Positions 43,331 to 55,414 of a stretch of 64,000 bases of DNA are shown one piece after another; position 1 is the stretch's first letter; each line of letters opens with the position of its first letter. Below the pieces are notes generated by a model. That model ran no database searches, was not told the origin of the DNA, and saw only the letters and a program-made list of their open reading frames with translations. The DNA is from Methanothermobacter sp. (GTDB lineage: Archaea > Methanobacteriota > Methanobacteria > Methanobacteriales > DSM-23052). A program made the translations under genes and the position numbers. The DNA lies in NCBI GenBank assembly GCA_030055615.1, contig JASFYN010000002.1, positions 375,245-439,244 of the forward strand, written 5' to 3'.

Positions 43331-45472
43331 TTACATGTACTTTTCTATCACTCCATGATATGTCTCCTGTAATTTCTCTACTGGGAGTTTAAGGTCATTT
43401 ATCTGGAAATTGTCACCACCAACGCTGCCTATAATTGAAGATGGTACTTTTATATTTGCTATTATATCATGGGCTATTTCTTCTTTCACTGTTATAATAT
43501 ATCGACCATGTGATTCTGAAAATAGGAGCTGATGTTGATTTTTGCAACTGTTCGGAATTTTCGTGGTATTGATCTTGGCTCCTAGACCTGATTTTATGCT
43601 CATCTCTGCTAATGCCACCCCTAATCCACCTTTAGAACAATCATGTATTGCCGTAATACCATCATCAAACTTGTCTATGATATTACGGATGGACTCTGCA
43701 GCCTTTAATTCATCCTCAAATTTTACAATTGGCGGATCTCCTGTTACGAGCCCGTGCACTCTCTTATAATATTCAGACCCTCCTAGTTCCTCTCTTGTGG
43801 AACCAACGACTATAATCTTGTCATTCTCCTCTTTGAAGTCCATTGTCTTTATATTTTCAAGTTTCAGGGATCCCACAACCCCAACCACTGGTGAAGGGTT
43901 AACCGTAACTCCTTCTGTCTCATTGTAAAAACTTACATTACCACTTATAACCGGGGTATTAAATGTTCTTGCAGCCTTCGCCATGCCCTTAACGCATTCT
44001 CTGAATTCCCAGAATACAGTAGGTTTTTCAGGATTTCCAAAATTAAGACAATCCACTATACAGAGCGGCCAAGCACCCATTGAAACCACATTTCTTATGG
44101 CCTCTGCGACAGAACCTGCACCGCCATGATATGGGTCGAGTTTTGTATGTATACTATTGGAATCTACTGTGAGCGCTATACCATTTTCTTCATCAATTCT
44201 TAGGATCGCTGCATCATCTCCAGGTTTGACCACGGTTCGTATTTGGACTTCATGATCGTATTGTCGATAAACCCATTCTTTACTTGCAATGTTAGGCGAA
44301 GATAAAACCTTTAAGAGGGCCTCTTCCAGTGGTGGATGTTCTACTTTTATACTTTTCCGGGTGTATTTTGGTCTTCTGGCTTCTCTTATGATAACTGGCG
44401 GATCTGCGAGGAGTTTGGCTGGTAAATCTGCGATTACTTCACCATCTTTTATTACTTTCATTCTTTTGTCATCTGTGACTTTACCTATTATGGCTGCTGG
44501 AAGCTCATATTTTTCACATATCCTCATGGCTTTTTCTATGTTCTCTGGTTTTATTACGAAGAGCATTCTTTCTTGGGATTCTGATAACATTATCTCATAG
44601 GGTGTCATCCCCTCTTCACGTAATGGTATCTTTTCTAATTCTATTATTGCACCATTATCGGATTTTGCAACTATTTCTGAAATGCAACAGGTGAGCCCGC
44701 CCCCACCAAGGTCTTTAGCTCCTGAAACTTCTATTTTATCCATTATTTCAAGACTAGCCTCTAAAACCATCTTTTTTGTGAATGGATCCCCTATTTGGAC
44801 TGCTGGCCTGTCCTCTATCTCTGATGAGCTTGTTAGTTCTTCTGATGCGAATGTGACCCCATGTATCCCATCTCTGCCCGTTCTACCACCCATCAAGAGG
44901 AATACTTCACCTGGGTTGGGTGCTGTGGCCCTTTTTATCTTATCTTTTTTAACGAGACCGACACACATGACATTTACTAGAGGGTTAAATTTGAAGTTTT
45001 CATCGAATTCAACTTCACCTGCTACGGTGGGGACTCCGACTCTATTTCCATAATCTGATATTCCTTTCACGACATTTTCGAAAAGGTATCTTGATTTTTG
45101 GTCTTCTAGGTATCCGAAGTGCAAAGAGTCTAATAAGGCTATGGGCATGGCCCCCATTGAAAGTATATCACGTAGTATTCCACCTATTCCAGTGCCGGCA
45201 CCCCCATATGGTTCTATGGCTGATGGGTGATTATGGCTTTCTATTCCGACTGCTAGTGCTAGTTCTGGTGTTACTTCCACGACTCCTGCATCGTCTCCTG
45301 GCCCTATTATGACTTTTTCTCCTTCTGTGGGGAATAGTTTGAGTATGGGTCTGCTGCTTTTATATGAGCAGTGTTCTGAGAACATGACATCGAGCATCCC
45401 ATATTCGAGTGGATTGGGTTCTCTACCAAGCTCTTTTTTTATGAATTCAATTTCTTCATCAGTTAAAACCAT
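43331..45472 (-). CDS. purL: Phosphoribosylformylglycinamidine synthase large subunit PurL
   Basis: Fourth step of purine synthesis, converting FGAR to FGAM with ATP and ammonia passed from PurQ. The 713 residues correspond to the small (archaeal and Gram-positive) PurL. It begins with the [16 protein letters not shown] segment that holds the catalytic His, and contains GPGDDAG and [20 protein letters not shown], followed by a second half with the duplicate KPGDDAAI motif. PurS and PurQ are not adjacent. It follows ileS after 12 bases. Confidence 0.95.
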   Translation of the reverse strand: MVLTDEEIEFIKKELGREPNPLEYGMLDVMFSEHCSYKSSRPILKLFPTEGEKVIIGPGDDAGVVEVTPELALAVGIESHNHPSAIEPYGGAGTGIGGILRDILSMGAMPIALLDSLHFGYLEDQKSRYLFENVVKGISDYGNRVGVPTVAGEVEFDENFKFNPLVNVMCVGLVKKDKIKRATAPNPGEVFLLMGGRTGRDGIHGVTFASEELTSSSEIEDRPAVQIGDPFTKKMVLEASLEIMDKIEVSGAKDLGGGGLTCCISEIVAKSDNGAIIELEKIPLREEGMTPYEIMLSESQERMLFVIKPENIEKAMRICEKYELPAAIIGKVTDDKRMKVIKDGEVIADLPAKLLADPPVIIREARRPKYTRKSIKVEHPPLEEALLKVLSSPNIASKEWVYRQYDHEVQIRTVVKPGDDAAILRIDEENGIALTVDSNSIHTKLDPYHGGAGSVAEAIRNVVSMGAWPLCIVDCLNFGNPEKPTVFWEFRECVKGMAKAARTFNTPVISGNVSFYNETEGVTVNPSPVVGVVGSLKLENIKTMDFKEENDKIIVVGSTREELGGSEYYKRVHGLVTGDPPIVKFEDELKAAESIRNIIDKFDDGITAIHDCSKGGLGVALAEMSIKSGLGAKINTTKIPNSCKNQHQLLFSESHGRYIITVKEEIAHDIIANIKVPSSIIGSVGGDNFQINDLKLPVEKLQETYHGVIEKYM

Positions 45473-45484
45473 TTTAACACCGGT

Positions 45485-48400
45485 TTATAATTTGGAGATT
45501 GATATGGTAAGTTTTTCATCTGATATATTCCAATTTTTAGTGTATCCTATCTTTTTTCCTTTAAATGATAGTGTTTCTGCTCTCACTTCATTTTTGATGA
45601 ACTCTTTGTGGGGTTTTACAAGGTTTTTGAATTTGCTGCTACAGTTCACATCGACTTTAATGTGTGCTTCAACATCAAGGTCTAGATCTTTTCGCATGTC
45701 CTGGATTCGGCGTATGAGTTCCCTTGCCATGGCTTCACTTAATATTTCATCGGTTAATTTTGTATCTACGAATACACTCCCACCATTGAATTTGGCTGTC
45801 ACTATATCTTCTGGCAATTCTGTCTCGAATATGATATCTTCCTCGCCCAATTGTATCTCCTTGCCCTTGATATTTAATGTGTATACTCCTTCACTTTCTA
45901 AGATGGATTTTATAACAGAGCCGTCTTCTTCTTGAAGTTTTTTCATTGCTAAGGGCATGTCGCTTCTAAGGCGCGGTCCTAGGGTTTTTGGGTTGGGTTT
46001 GGCGTGTATTTTCATCCGCTCAAACTCTAAAGTCACATCTAACTCCTTGGTGTTCGCCTGTTCGATAACAACGTCCCTAAGTGATTCCACAGCCCTGAGT
46101 ATCCTTTCGTCCTCGGATACTACTGTTATGTTCTTAACTGGCCATCTGAGCTTGTACTTTGCCTTGTCCCTTGCACGTGCACATGCTTCAATAACATCCC
46201 TCACAACATCCATTTTCTCCTCAAGGTCCTCATCTATGAGTTCTGGACTGTATTCCCAGTCTAGCATGTGTATACTCTCAGGTACGTTTGGATCAGCACC
46301 CCTTACTAGATTCTGGTAAATGTCCTCTGTCAAGTGGGGCGTTATAGGTGCCATTATAATTATTAGGGTTTTAAGGACATTATAGAGGGTATAATATGCT
46401 GCGATCTTATCTGGGTCTTCTTTTTCGATCCATGTCCTGCTACGTATAAGTCTAACATACCATCTGCTAAGATCCTCGACTATAAAATCGTGCAATTCTC
46501 GTGTGGCTTTATGGAATAAGAGTCTCTCAAGCGCGTTTGTCACTTTATCGGCTACTGAATTTACTCTCGATAGTATCCACCGATCCTCTGGCCTGAATTT
46601 GAATTCTCTTTCATCATGCTCATAAGGGTTGAAGCTGTCTAAAACCATATAAGTGGTTGCAAAGACGTAAACGTTCCAGAGAATGTTAAACATCTTATTA
46701 ATATTTTTAAGTTCTTCCCATACAAATTTAAGATCTTCCCATGGCTTATTAGCCCATAGGAGGTAAAATCTGAGGACATCAACGCCATATTTTTCGATGA
46801 CTTCTTCAGGTTCGACCACGTTCCCAAGGGATTTGCTCATCTTCCGGCCTTCCTCATCGAGGGTGAAACCGTGCATGAGGACTTTCTTGTATGGTACTTG
46901 GTCGAGTGCTATGACTCCACAGCCAAGCTGTGAATAGAACCAACCCCTTGTCTGATCATGACCTTCTGTTATGAAATCATAAGGGAACCATTTATTGAAT
47001 AAGCTTTTTTCCTTTGGGTAGTAGAGTGACGCCCAACCAGCAACTCCGGAATCGATCCAAACGTCTAATACATCTGGTGTTCTTTTCATCTTGGAACCGC
47101 ATTCGCATTTCAAGATTATTCTGTCCACGTGGGGTCTGTGTATGAAGTCGCCTTTGAGCTCTCCTTGGATCATGTTTTCTTTAAGTTCCTTGATGGATCC
47201 TATAACCTTGATTTTATCACATTTTTCACATATCCAAATGGGTAATGGTATCCCCCAATACCTTTGCCTTGAGATTGTCCAATCTTTCGCGTTTTCGATC
47301 CAGTTGCGGAATCTGCTCTCACCAGCCCAACTTGGAATCCATTCAACTTTTTCGATTTCATCTAACATTTTATTTTTTATTTCTGTGATTTTCAGGAACC
47401 ATTGTTGGGTTGCAAGATATATTATTGGCGTCTTACACCTCCAGCAGAAACCGTAACGGTGCCTTATGGTGCCTGCTTTGAATAGTAGATCCTTTGATTT
47501 GAGGTCTTGGATAATTGATGGATCGGCATCCTTTACAAATTGGCCCTTGTATTTGCCTGCTTCTTCTTTGAATCTCCCAGCTTCATCTACCGGACAAAAT
47601 ATTGGCAGCCCATACTTTTTACCAATTTCAAAGTCCTCTGGTCCATGACCTGGGGCTGTGTGCACGCATCCTGTCCCCTCTGTAAGTGTTACATGTTCTC
47701 CTACTATGATATGATGTTCAAAATTCTTATGATAGGGTACTTCTTCCCTGAGGGGATGCTCATATTTTAATCCTTCAAGTTCACTCCCTTTAACTCTTCT
47801 TATTATCTTGTAATCTTCTAGTATGGTGTCTGCTAGGGACTCTGCTAAAAGGTATGTTTCTTTACCGGTTTTTGCATAAATATAATCAAAATCAGGGTGG
47901 ACTGTTACTGCCATGTTGGCTGGAAGTGTCCATGGTGTTGTTGTCCATACTAAGATGTAATGATTCTCTTCTTCTAATGGGAATTTCACGTATATTGAAG
48001 GGTCTTCCTTTTCATGATAGTCTATTTCAGCCAGTGCTAAAGCCGTTTCACAACGCGGGCACCATGTTATAACTCTTAGATCATTTATGAGCAGGTTCTT
48101 TTTATGTGCTTGTTTTAGGGTCCACCAACAGGATTCCATGTAATTGGGGTCAAAAGTGATATAGGGTTTTTCCCAGTCCATCCAAACCCCTAGTCTTTTG
48201 AATTGCCCCGTCATTATTTCCTTGTTTTTAGTGGCGAATTCTCTACACTTTTCCACGAATTTTTCTATTCCTATTTTCTCTATCTCCTTTTTACTTTTTA
48301 TGCCGAGGAGCCCTTCTACTTTATGTTCGATTGGAAGGCCGTGAGCATCCCAACCAGCTTGTCTTCTAACATTGAATCCGTTCATGCTCTTGAACCTGAG

Positions 48401-48607
48401 GTATGCATCCTTTATAATCTTATTCCATGCTGTTCCAAGGTGTATCCGGCCACTGCAATATGGTGGACCATCTAAGAATGAATATCTTGGTTTATCCTTT
48501 CTGAGTCTTTTAATTCGCTCGTAGATGTCCCTTTCTTCCCAGAAGTCTTGGACTTTTTCTTCGATACGGTGTGGTTGATATGTTTTTTCAGCCTCTTGGA
48601 TTGGCAT
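45485..48607 (-). CDS. ileS: Isoleucyl-tRNA synthetase
   Basis: A class I synthetase of 1040 residues. The HIGH-type motif is in [12 protein letters not shown] (about residues 52-63) and KMSKS near residue 595. Between them lies the CP1 editing domain with [16 protein letters not shown], the proofreading pocket. The C-terminal part has an anticodon-binding helical domain and an archaeal/eukaryotic type extension. [10 protein letters not shown] confirms IleRS rather than ValRS or LeuRS. It lies in the order mat, ileS, purL on one strand. Confidence 0.96.
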   Translation of the reverse strand: MPIQEAEKTYQPHRIEEKVQDFWEERDIYERIKRLRKDKPRYSFLDGPPYCSGRIHLGTAWNKIIKDAYLRFKSMNGFNVRRQAGWDAHGLPIEHKVEGLLGIKSKKEIEKIGIEKFVEKCREFATKNKEIMTGQFKRLGVWMDWEKPYITFDPNYMESCWWTLKQAHKKNLLINDLRVITWCPRCETALALAEIDYHEKEDPSIYVKFPLEEENHYILVWTTTPWTLPANMAVTVHPDFDYIYAKTGKETYLLAESLADTILEDYKIIRRVKGSELEGLKYEHPLREEVPYHKNFEHHIIVGEHVTLTEGTGCVHTAPGHGPEDFEIGKKYGLPIFCPVDEAGRFKEEAGKYKGQFVKDADPSIIQDLKSKDLLFKAGTIRHRYGFCWRCKTPIIYLATQQWFLKITEIKNKMLDEIEKVEWIPSWAGESRFRNWIENAKDWTISRQRYWGIPLPIWICEKCDKIKVIGSIKELKENMIQGELKGDFIHRPHVDRIILKCECGSKMKRTPDVLDVWIDSGVAGWASLYYPKEKSLFNKWFPYDFITEGHDQTRGWFYSQLGCGVIALDQVPYKKVLMHGFTLDEEGRKMSKSLGNVVEPEEVIEKYGVDVLRFYLLWANKPWEDLKFVWEELKNINKMFNILWNVYVFATTYMVLDSFNPYEHDEREFKFRPEDRWILSRVNSVADKVTNALERLLFHKATRELHDFIVEDLSRWYVRLIRSRTWIEKEDPDKIAAYYTLYNVLKTLIIIMAPITPHLTEDIYQNLVRGADPNVPESIHMLDWEYSPELIDEDLEEKMDVVRDVIEACARARDKAKYKLRWPVKNITVVSEDERILRAVESLRDVVIEQANTKELDVTLEFERMKIHAKPNPKTLGPRLRSDMPLAMKKLQEEDGSVIKSILESEGVYTLNIKGKEIQLGEEDIIFETELPEDIVTAKFNGGSVFVDTKLTDEILSEAMARELIRRIQDMRKDLDLDVEAHIKVDVNCSSKFKNLVKPHKEFIKNEVRAETLSFKGKKIGYTKNWNISDEKLTISISKL

Positions 48608-48644
48608 GATAACTCTCCCATCTCTTTGGGGGGGTTGTGAAGAA

Positions 48645-49850
48645 TTAGAATGTCTTAAGTTTCCCTTTTATTAGCATCTCTGTTATGTCCCCTATATTGT
48701 CGAGCCATTCGTCCATTATCCTTGAAATATCCCCTTTAACGTCTTCTATCTTGTAGCCTTCTTCGAGCAGTATCTGAGAGGTTGCTGTTTTGGGTTGGTT
48801 GATTGGTTTACCTATCTGGCTTAGGATCATTATATGGACTTGTTTAACACCTTCCACTTCTTTTATGATATCCGATGCCATTTGGTTAGCTAATAGGTTG
48901 TATATTTTACCCACATGGTTTATTGGGTTTTTACCAGAAGTGGCCTCCAGTGACATTGGCCTGTTAGGTGTTATAAGCCCGTTAGCTCTGTTACCGCGCC
49001 CTGCTGAACCGTCATCTCCCATCTCAGCTGATGTTCCTGTAACCGTTATATAAACTGAAGGTTTTTCTTCATCGTATCTGTCAGCCGTGTTTATGAATAT
49101 TTCAACGTTTCTGTCGGTGTATTTTCTGGTAAGATTTAGGATTTCCTCTTCGAGGATGTTTTTAACTTCTATGTACTCTTCAAGGTCTGTTATGTATTTG
49201 TCAATCATGGCAGCTGCGACTGTTAGGGTTATTTTATCCTCTTCCCTTAAACCCATGACTTTCACGTCTTCACCGACCGCTGGATATTTTTTCTTGAATT
49301 TTTTAGAGTTTAGCAGCTTTTCAGTTTCAAGTACTATGGTCTCTGTTTCTGAAAATGGGGCGAATCCAACCCCAAATGATGTGTCATTGGATAATGGGGC
49401 GCTGTCCCTTCTTGCGAACACATCCCTTAGTTCTCCGGACCCGTGGCCTATCTTGCATTCTACTACAGTGCATGTTTCAACATCAAGGTTTCTTATATTC
49501 TCTTTTAGGTATTCTTTAGCGGCTCCTATTGCTATACGGTCTATCCCTATTTTTTCATTGTCAACTTCTGAAATGCCCCGGCCGGTTAATAGTATGTTTA
49601 TTGGTCTTAATACTTCACCGCCACCAAACTTTGGCGCGGACTCTCCTGCTGTTATCTGAACCTCATCAGTGTTATGGTGCATTATAGTCCCAAAATGTTC
49701 GAGATAAGCATTGCAAAGAGCTCTGCTAACAGACTCTGCTATACCATCACTTATACTATCAGGGTGCCCTATACCCTTCCTTTCTACTATTTCTATTTTT
49801 TGCTCTTCGATTGATGGCTGTTTAAGCGGTTCTACAATTATGTTTCTCAC
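48645..49850 (-). CDS. mat: S-adenosylmethionine synthetase, archaeal type
   Basis: Makes SAM from methionine and ATP. The 401-residue protein belongs to the archaeal family, which has little similarity to bacterial MetK. Visible are [17 protein letters not shown] (about 24-40), [18 protein letters not shown] (about 274-291) and the LLTGRGIS segment. The initiation codon is GTG at 49850. It is divergent from the DUF192 gene across a 106-base space that must hold both promoters. Confidence 0.95.
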   Translation of the reverse strand: MRNIIVEPLKQPSIEEQKIEIVERKGIGHPDSISDGIAESVSRALCNAYLEHFGTIMHHNTDEVQITAGESAPKFGGGEVLRPINILLTGRGISEVDNEKIGIDRIAIGAAKEYLKENIRNLDVETCTVVECKIGHGSGELRDVFARRDSAPLSNDTSFGVGFAPFSETETIVLETEKLLNSKKFKKKYPAVGEDVKVMGLREEDKITLTVAAAMIDKYITDLEEYIEVKNILEEEILNLTRKYTDRNVEIFINTADRYDEEKPSVYITVTGTSAEMGDDGSAGRGNRANGLITPNRPMSLEATSGKNPINHVGKIYNLLANQMASDIIKEVEGVKQVHIMILSQIGKPINQPKTATSQILLEEGYKIEDVKGDISRIMDEWLDNIGDITEMLIKGKLKTF

Positions 49851-49956
49851 AATAGTAACCTCCCAAGTCTATGAAAATAATCACTATGATAGATATGATT
49901 TTTTGAACTGATAATATAAATAATATTATAATCTTCCAGCAAGTTAAGGTGACTCG

Positions 49957-50307
49957 ATGAAAGTCTTCAACAAGACCAGAAACGAATGCCTGGGTAATGT
50001 GAAAATTGCGAATACATTCATTTCAAGATTCAAAGGTCTAATGTTCAAAAAAAATATAAAAAAGGGTTTATTGCTAGAAATGCCAGAGGGGAGGGGGCGT
50101 GGGGGTTCGAGTATTCACATGTTCTTTATGAGAATACCATTAGATGTCATATTCCTAGATTCAGAGAAAAGGGTTGTGGACTTGGCCACCCTAAAACCAT
50201 GGCAGATATACATACCCAAGAAACCAGCTAGGTATATAATAGAATTTCCAAAAGGGATTATAGAAGATTCCGGGACAAGTATAGGGGATACTATCGAATT
50301 TCTATAA
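49957..50307 (+). CDS. DUF192 family protein
   Basis: A 116-residue protein of the DUF192 family. It has an N-terminal strand pair (KTRNECLG), RFKGLMFKK, the [17 protein letters not shown] core and a C-terminal [10 protein letters not shown] segment. There is no signal peptide, unlike many bacterial members. The function of the family is unknown. The ATG follows AAGGTGAC. Its 3' end overlaps the convergent flavoprotein gene by six bases. Confidence 0.85.
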   Translation: MKVFNKTRNECLGNVKIANTFISRFKGLMFKKNIKKGLLLEMPEGRGRGGSSIHMFFMRIPLDVIFLDSEKRVVDLATLKPWQIYIPKKPARYIIEFPKGIIEDSGTSIGDTIEFL

Positions 50308-50994
50308 ATGATCCCAAAACTCTTTTGGTTCTCTGATGACTTGGATGCCATCTATCTTTTCAAGGCGCCTGGTATTATTCACGTCTATACTCCTCATATG
50401 AAGGGTTATGATGCTCCCACCGGATACAGCCCCATATGGACAAGCCTTTTGACAATTACCACAACCTATGCATTTCAGAAGTTGTATTTCCACCCCAGGT
50501 ATTATCGCATCTTGCGGGCAAGCTGCAGCGGCATTACATGTTTCACACCTCTTGCAAATACTCAACTCTAACTTGGAGGGTATCACAGTCTCGACTTCAC
50601 CTTCTTCTAAATCCACTGGGAGTATTATTGTCTTGACTTTGCCTTTACCGGCTTGTGCAACCGCATTCGTGACGAGGGTGTCTGCTATCCCATGAACTAT
50701 CTTGGCCACTGTATTTGCAGTTGCAGGCGATACTATAAGTAGATCATAACGGCCAAGAGATAATCTTCCAGTTATCGGGAAACTGAAACCTTCATCCCTT
50801 TCTAATACTAGTTCTCTATAGTATCCTCCTTCTAATTTTTTAACACGTTCGAAAAGGCCATACATTTTTAGTACTTCTTCAGCAGCCCTTGAAACCATTA
50901 TTGTGACTTTATGCTCCCTTGCAAGTTTTTCGAGTTCTTCAACGCTTTCAAGGAGTAGGTGTCCAGCTCCTGTGAATGCCCACGCTATTCTCAT
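50302..50994 (-). CDS. Flavoprotein with two [4Fe-4S] clusters, dihydromethanopterin reductase-like
   Basis: A 230-residue protein with an N-terminal flavin-binding domain of the UbiX/PPC-decarboxylase type (AWAFTGAGH at about 4-12 and [10 protein letters not shown] near 92-101). Then come two iron-sulfur motifs ([14 protein letters not shown] near 147-160 and [12 protein letters not shown] near 175-186). This layout is that of archaeoflavoprotein/DmrX-type reductases, which use FMN and ferredoxin to reduce dihydromethanopterin or similar acceptors. Reduction in the tetrahydromethanopterin pathway is therefore the leading guess. It follows glyA on the same strand; SHMT uses tetrahydromethanopterin in methanogens, which supports the idea. 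Confidence 0.8.
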   Translation of the reverse strand: MRIAWAFTGAGHLLLESVEELEKLAREHKVTIMVSRAAEEVLKMYGLFERVKKLEGGYYRELVLERDEGFSFPITGRLSLGRYDLLIVSPATANTVAKIVHGIADTLVTNAVAQAGKGKVKTIILPVDLEEGEVETVIPSKLELSICKRCETCNAAAACPQDAIIPGVEIQLLKCIGCGNCQKACPYGAVSGGSIITLHMRSIDVNNTRRLEKIDGIQVIREPKEFWDHL

Positions 50995-51010
50995 TCTAGA
51001 TCCGTCCCTT

Positions 51011-52282
51011 TCAGATGATGTCTAGATACTTATAGGCTTCTGATTCTTCGAATGCATAATGAACTCTCGTATACTCGGACATGAACTCTGAAACTTCCTC
51101 TTTCACATCCTTTTTATCTATAACCGCCCTTTTTATATATTCTGCTATTTCACCCATTTCTGACTCTTTCATGCCACGCCTAGTAACCTCCTGGGTGCCT
51201 ATACGTATACCCGAGGGATCATTTGACCTGTTAACATCATCCCATGGGAGTAAATTCTTGTTTAATATAATATTGTTATCTTCAAGTCTTTTAGCAATCT
51301 CCACAGCCCTACCAATATTTGAAACATCCATTACAAGCTGATGGGATTCCGTAAATCCAAGATCTTCACATAAAACATTAAAACCTAATTCATAGAGGTT
51401 TTCGGCGAGTTTCTTAGCATTCCTTATGGTGTCCCTTGCATAGGCCTCCCCAAACTCTAACATTTCAGCTGCAGTGATCCCAAGACCCGCCACATGATGC
51501 AAGTGATGGTTACTGACCAGCCCAGGGAATACGGCCTCATCTATTTTCTCTGCCAGTTCTTGACCACATAGAATTATGCCACCTTGCGGTCCTGGGAATG
51601 TTTTATGGGTGCTGCCTACTAGAACATCAGCTCCCTCCTTTAAAGGGTCTTGGAAACATTTACCAGCGATCAAACCTAGTACGTGGGCTCCATCATACAT
51701 TATGCTGGCGCCCACTTCATCGGCAGCTTCCCTTGCTTCTTCCACAGGATGTGGGAACAAGAAAAGACTCCCACCTAAAAGTATCAGTTTGGGTTTTAAT
51801 TCTATTATCTTCTTTTTCATATTCTCGGGGTCGATGTTCATCCTATCCACATCAAATGGGTGGGCTTGGATCTTTAATCCCCTCACACCAGCCGCACTCA
51901 CACTTGCATGGGATAAATGGCCCCCATAGGGGATTTCCAATGCCATTATGGTGTCCCCTACATTTGTAAGTGCAAAGAATGATGCGAGGTTCGCCACAAC
52001 ACCAGATGTGGGTTGTACATTTGCATGCTCTGCATTGAAAAGTTTTTTACATAAATCTATTGCCAATTCTTCGATTTTGTCTATATAATAGCAACCCTCA
52101 TAGAATCGTTTACCTGGTAGACCTTCCGCATATCTATGGGAGAGGTCAGAAGTTAAGGCCTCTTTAACCCGCGAACTTGTAATATTTTCACTAGCAATTA
52201 AATTGATGCTATTTTCCATCCATTCATTATGGTCTTTCATGAAATTCCTGATCTTTTCAGCGTAAATCCGATTACTTACCAT
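51011..52282 (-). CDS. glyA: Serine hydroxymethyltransferase
   Basis: A PLP enzyme converting serine to glycine with transfer of the one-carbon unit, in methanogens to tetrahydromethanopterin. The 423-residue length is typical. The PLP lysine lies in [13 protein letters not shown] (about residue 227). The N-terminal [10 protein letters not shown] and HRYAEG and the [10 protein letters not shown] stretch are also recognisable. It is the first gene of a leftward pair with the flavin/ferredoxin protein, 16 bases apart. Confidence 0.95.
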   Translation of the reverse strand: MVSNRIYAEKIRNFMKDHNEWMENSINLIASENITSSRVKEALTSDLSHRYAEGLPGKRFYEGCYYIDKIEELAIDLCKKLFNAEHANVQPTSGVVANLASFFALTNVGDTIMALEIPYGGHLSHASVSAAGVRGLKIQAHPFDVDRMNIDPENMKKKIIELKPKLILLGGSLFLFPHPVEEAREAADEVGASIMYDGAHVLGLIAGKCFQDPLKEGADVLVGSTHKTFPGPQGGIILCGQELAEKIDEAVFPGLVSNHHLHHVAGLGITAAEMLEFGEAYARDTIRNAKKLAENLYELGFNVLCEDLGFTESHQLVMDVSNIGRAVEIAKRLEDNNIILNKNLLPWDDVNRSNDPSGIRIGTQEVTRRGMKESEMGEIAEYIKRAVIDKKDVKEEVSEFMSEYTRVHYAFEESEAYKYLDII

Positions 52283-52493
52283 CGGCTCATCTCCCTCAGT
52301 TTATACCAAAAAATTTTATTAACCCGCATTATGCTCATACACTATTATAATCTAGGTTTTTATAGTATTGTATCATTCCCTTGTGGAACTTCTATTATAA
52401 AAAAATTCCCTATGGTTACCTTAAAATGTTTAAAATCTAAAATGCCAACTTAAAAAAATCTAAAAAAAATTGTGTGATGGGGGGTTTTATCCT

Positions 52494-53162
52494 CTAAGCC
52501 TTTTTCATTTCTTCTAGATTATGGACAATCCTATTAACGTGCTGATATGGTATGCTGACCATCACATCCTCGTCTTTGAGGTTTTTCATATGCCTTCTTG
52601 AACCAACATCTGCAAAACCATATGTTACTTGTCCTGTAAGGTATGGACAAGCACCCATTGTACTGCAGATGGGGCCGACATCAGCACCGAGCGCATCTGA
52701 AATACTATCATATGCATTGGCGTGTAATAATTCCATTGCTTGTTTACCATTACATATGATGACTATTACATCTGGTGTGAATTTTGCCTTGGATAGTGGT
52801 GCGAATAATATGCTTGAAAATATTCCTGGTTCTATTGCCTTGTTTTTTTGCCATGACCTCTGGACTGATTGTATACTATCATGGATCCCCATGGCGACTA
52901 AGAATGCTCCTGTTCTCATCTTCTTTGGGAATTCTTTGGGGTCTTTCATGCCAGAGTATCTCGCGCCTCCAAAGCATTCTTCCTCGCTAGCTGTTGAATA
53001 GAAGACTTCCCCTTCAAGTGCTTTATCTATTTTTTCACAAAAACGAGATTTTCCTTTTTCTCTGGGTATGTCCTCTGGTTCTTTCACTGACCATGCGATT
53101 GCGACTGGTTCCTTTTCTAAGTTTAATAGTCTTGTAAGTTTTTCTGCAGTTTCTTTATTCAA
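52494..53162 (-). CDS. DUF169 family protein
   Basis: A 222-residue soluble protein of the DUF169 family, common in methanogens and anaerobes, of unknown function. Several cysteines are conserved-looking: SRFCEKI, EEECFGG, ICNGK and ICSTMGACPY. The last of these, with the surrounding GADVGP, is the most characteristic stretch. The start appears to be TTG at 53162, after a GGGGGTTCA ribosome-like site. It lies just downstream of hdrA on the same strand, so it may be part of the same transcript. Confidence 0.75.
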   Translation of the reverse strand: MNKETAEKLTRLLNLEKEPVAIAWSVKEPEDIPREKGKSRFCEKIDKALEGEVFYSTASEEECFGGARYSGMKDPKEFPKKMRTGAFLVAMGIHDSIQSVQRSWQKNKAIEPGIFSSILFAPLSKAKFTPDVIVIICNGKQAMELLHANAYDSISDALGADVGPICSTMGACPYLTGQVTYGFADVGSRRHMKNLKDEDVMVSIPYQHVNRIVHNLEEMKKA

Positions 53163-53204
53163 ATTAGTGAACCCCCATAAAAAAATTAATTGTGTTGGGG
53201 GGGT

Positions 53205-55181
53205 TTATTTTGCCGGTTCTCTGAATGCTGCTTCGATTTGTGCCATTATCTGCTTTGTTCTGAAGTGTTGTTGATCCATTGCACCTGATGGGCATGCGGC
53301 TACACATGTTCCGCAGCCTTTACACAAGGCAACATTTACATTTGCTTGGTCGTCTTTTATTTCAATGGCACCGAATGGGCATAATTCTACGCATACTTGG
53401 CATCCACCGCATATGTCAAGGTCTGTGACAGCAACTATTGGTTCGATTTCCACTTCTCCTTTGACCATTGGTATGGCTGCTCGGGCCGCTGCACCTGAAG
53501 ATTGTGCTACTGAGTCTGGTATGTCCTTTGGACCTTGTGATACGCCTGCTAGGTATACTCCGTCTGTTAAGGTGTCAACAGGTCTGAGTTTTGGGTGTGC
53601 TTCCATTAGGAAGCCGTCAGCAGACTTTGATAATCCTATAGTCTTTCTAAGGTCCTCTATTCCTTCTGGTGGTGTTAATCCGACGCCTAGGACGACCATG
53701 TCATATGTGTATTCTGTTGTCTTGCCGAGGAGGGTGTCCTCTGCCCTTACTGTTAATGTGAGGTCTGGGTTTTCTATTATCTCGGCTGCTCTTCCTCTGA
53801 TGAATTTTATACCATATTGTTCTTGTGATCGTTTGTAGAATTCTTCGAATCCTTTACCAAATGCTCGGATGTCCATGTAGTAGCATGTTATTTCTGTTTC
53901 TGGGGCTTTGTCTTTTATTAGTTGGGCGTTTTTCATGATGTACATGCAGCAGACTCTTGAACAGTATGGTTTTCCGATTTGTTCGTCCCTGGAACCCACG
54001 CAGTGTAAGAAGGCAATCCTCTTTGGTTTTTTACCATCTGATGGTTTGAGTACCTTACCCTCTGTAGGCCCGGACGCATTGATCAGCCTTTCGAGTTCTA
54101 TACCAGTTATTACATTGGTGTATTTGCCGTATCCGTATTCTAGTTTTTCTGTTGGGTCATATGGGTCGTAGCCTGTTGCTACTATGATTGTACCTACTTC
54201 TAGTTCTATTTCTTCTGGTTCTTGGTCGTGGTTTACAGCGCCTCTTTCGCAGACTTCGTCACATAAGTTACATTCTATACAGTAGTCTTTGTTTATGGTG
54301 GCGCATAATGGAACTGCCTGTGGGAATGGTATGTAGACGGCTTTGGTCATTCCAATGCCTTCGTCGAAATAGTTTGGCATTTCGATTGGGCATACTTCTA
54401 CGCATGTACCGCAGCCTACACACTCTTCTTCAATAATGTATCTTGGTTTCTTTTCGACTGTTACTTTGAAGTTTCCAATGTAACCGTCCACTTGTTTGAC
54501 TTCTGCGTAGGTAATGAGTTCTATGTTTTCGTGTTTACCTACGTCCACCATCTTCGGTGAAAGGATACACATTGAACAGTCCAGGGTTGGGAATGTCTTG
54601 TCTAGTTGAGCCATTCGACCTCCAATACTTGGTCTTTTCTCGACAAGGTATGTTTTGAATCCCATATCAGCCAGGTCTAGGGCTGCTTGTATACCTGCTA
54701 CTCCCCCTCCTATGACCAGTGCTTTGTCTTCAACACTGACTTTTGAAGTTTCTAGTGGTTCTAATAGCCTTGCCTTGGCGACTGCCATCCTTACTAAGTC
54801 TTTAGCTTTTTCTGTTGCTGCTTCTGGTTCGTTCATGTGAACCCATGTGTTCTGTTCCCTTATGTTCGCGAATTCAAATAGGAATGGATTGAGGCCTGCT
54901 TCTTCAACGCATCTTCTGAATGTGGGTTCGTGGAGTCTGGGTGAGCATGCGGCAACTATGACCCTGTTCAGTCCTAGCTCTTTTATGTCTTGTTGTATTT
55001 CTAATTGTCCTGGGTCTGAGCAGTAGTATTTGTAGTCTCTGGCTACGACTACGTTGGGGAGGGTTGCTGCATAATCTCTTATTTCGTCAATGTCAGCTAC
55101 TCCTGCTATGTTCACCCCACAGTGGCAAACGTAGACGCCAATTCGTGGTTCTTCCATTTCTTCCTTTTTTTCTTCTGCCAA
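53205..55181 (-). CDS. hdrA: CoB-CoM heterodisulfide reductase subunit A (HdrA)
   Basis: The flavin-bifurcating subunit of the soluble HdrABC-MvhADG complex, which couples heterodisulfide reduction to ferredoxin reduction. In 658 residues: an N-terminal domain with VYVCHCGVN, the FAD fold with [12 protein letters not shown] (about 150-161), the characteristic [13 protein letters not shown] stretch, two [4Fe-4S] motifs near residues 250 and 300 ([23 protein letters not shown]), and two at the C-terminus ([24 protein letters not shown]). The start codon is TTG at 55181 with AGGTGG six bases upstream. hdrB and hdrC are not next to it, as is usual in Methanobacteriales. Confidence 0.95.
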   Translation of the reverse strand: MAEEKKEEMEEPRIGVYVCHCGVNIAGVADIDEIRDYAATLPNVVVARDYKYYCSDPGQLEIQQDIKELGLNRVIVAACSPRLHEPTFRRCVEEAGLNPFLFEFANIREQNTWVHMNEPEAATEKAKDLVRMAVAKARLLEPLETSKVSVEDKALVIGGGVAGIQAALDLADMGFKTYLVEKRPSIGGRMAQLDKTFPTLDCSMCILSPKMVDVGKHENIELITYAEVKQVDGYIGNFKVTVEKKPRYIIEEECVGCGTCVEVCPIEMPNYFDEGIGMTKAVYIPFPQAVPLCATINKDYCIECNLCDEVCERGAVNHDQEPEEIELEVGTIIVATGYDPYDPTEKLEYGYGKYTNVITGIELERLINASGPTEGKVLKPSDGKKPKRIAFLHCVGSRDEQIGKPYCSRVCCMYIMKNAQLIKDKAPETEITCYYMDIRAFGKGFEEFYKRSQEQYGIKFIRGRAAEIIENPDLTLTVRAEDTLLGKTTEYTYDMVVLGVGLTPPEGIEDLRKTIGLSKSADGFLMEAHPKLRPVDTLTDGVYLAGVSQGPKDIPDSVAQSSGAAARAAIPMVKGEVEIEPIVAVTDLDICGGCQVCVELCPFGAIEIKDDQANVNVALCKGCGTCVAACPSGAMDQQHFRTKQIMAQIEAAFREPAK

Positions 55182-55414
55182 TTAAACCACCTTTCTACTA
55201 AAATCTAGATATAACTATAAGATGATGTAAACTCTATCACAGTAATAAATAAAAGTTTCTATTAGTGTATTTAAGTAAACTTTATATATGATAACCGTAG
55301 CTTGTGTTCCTTTTATTGTAGTCTGAAAAGGGTGCTAAAAAGGAACATATGGGCTTTTGGATCGAAAATCATATTTTTTAAGAGGGGGGTTTTGATTAGA
55401 ATCGGAAGTGTTTT

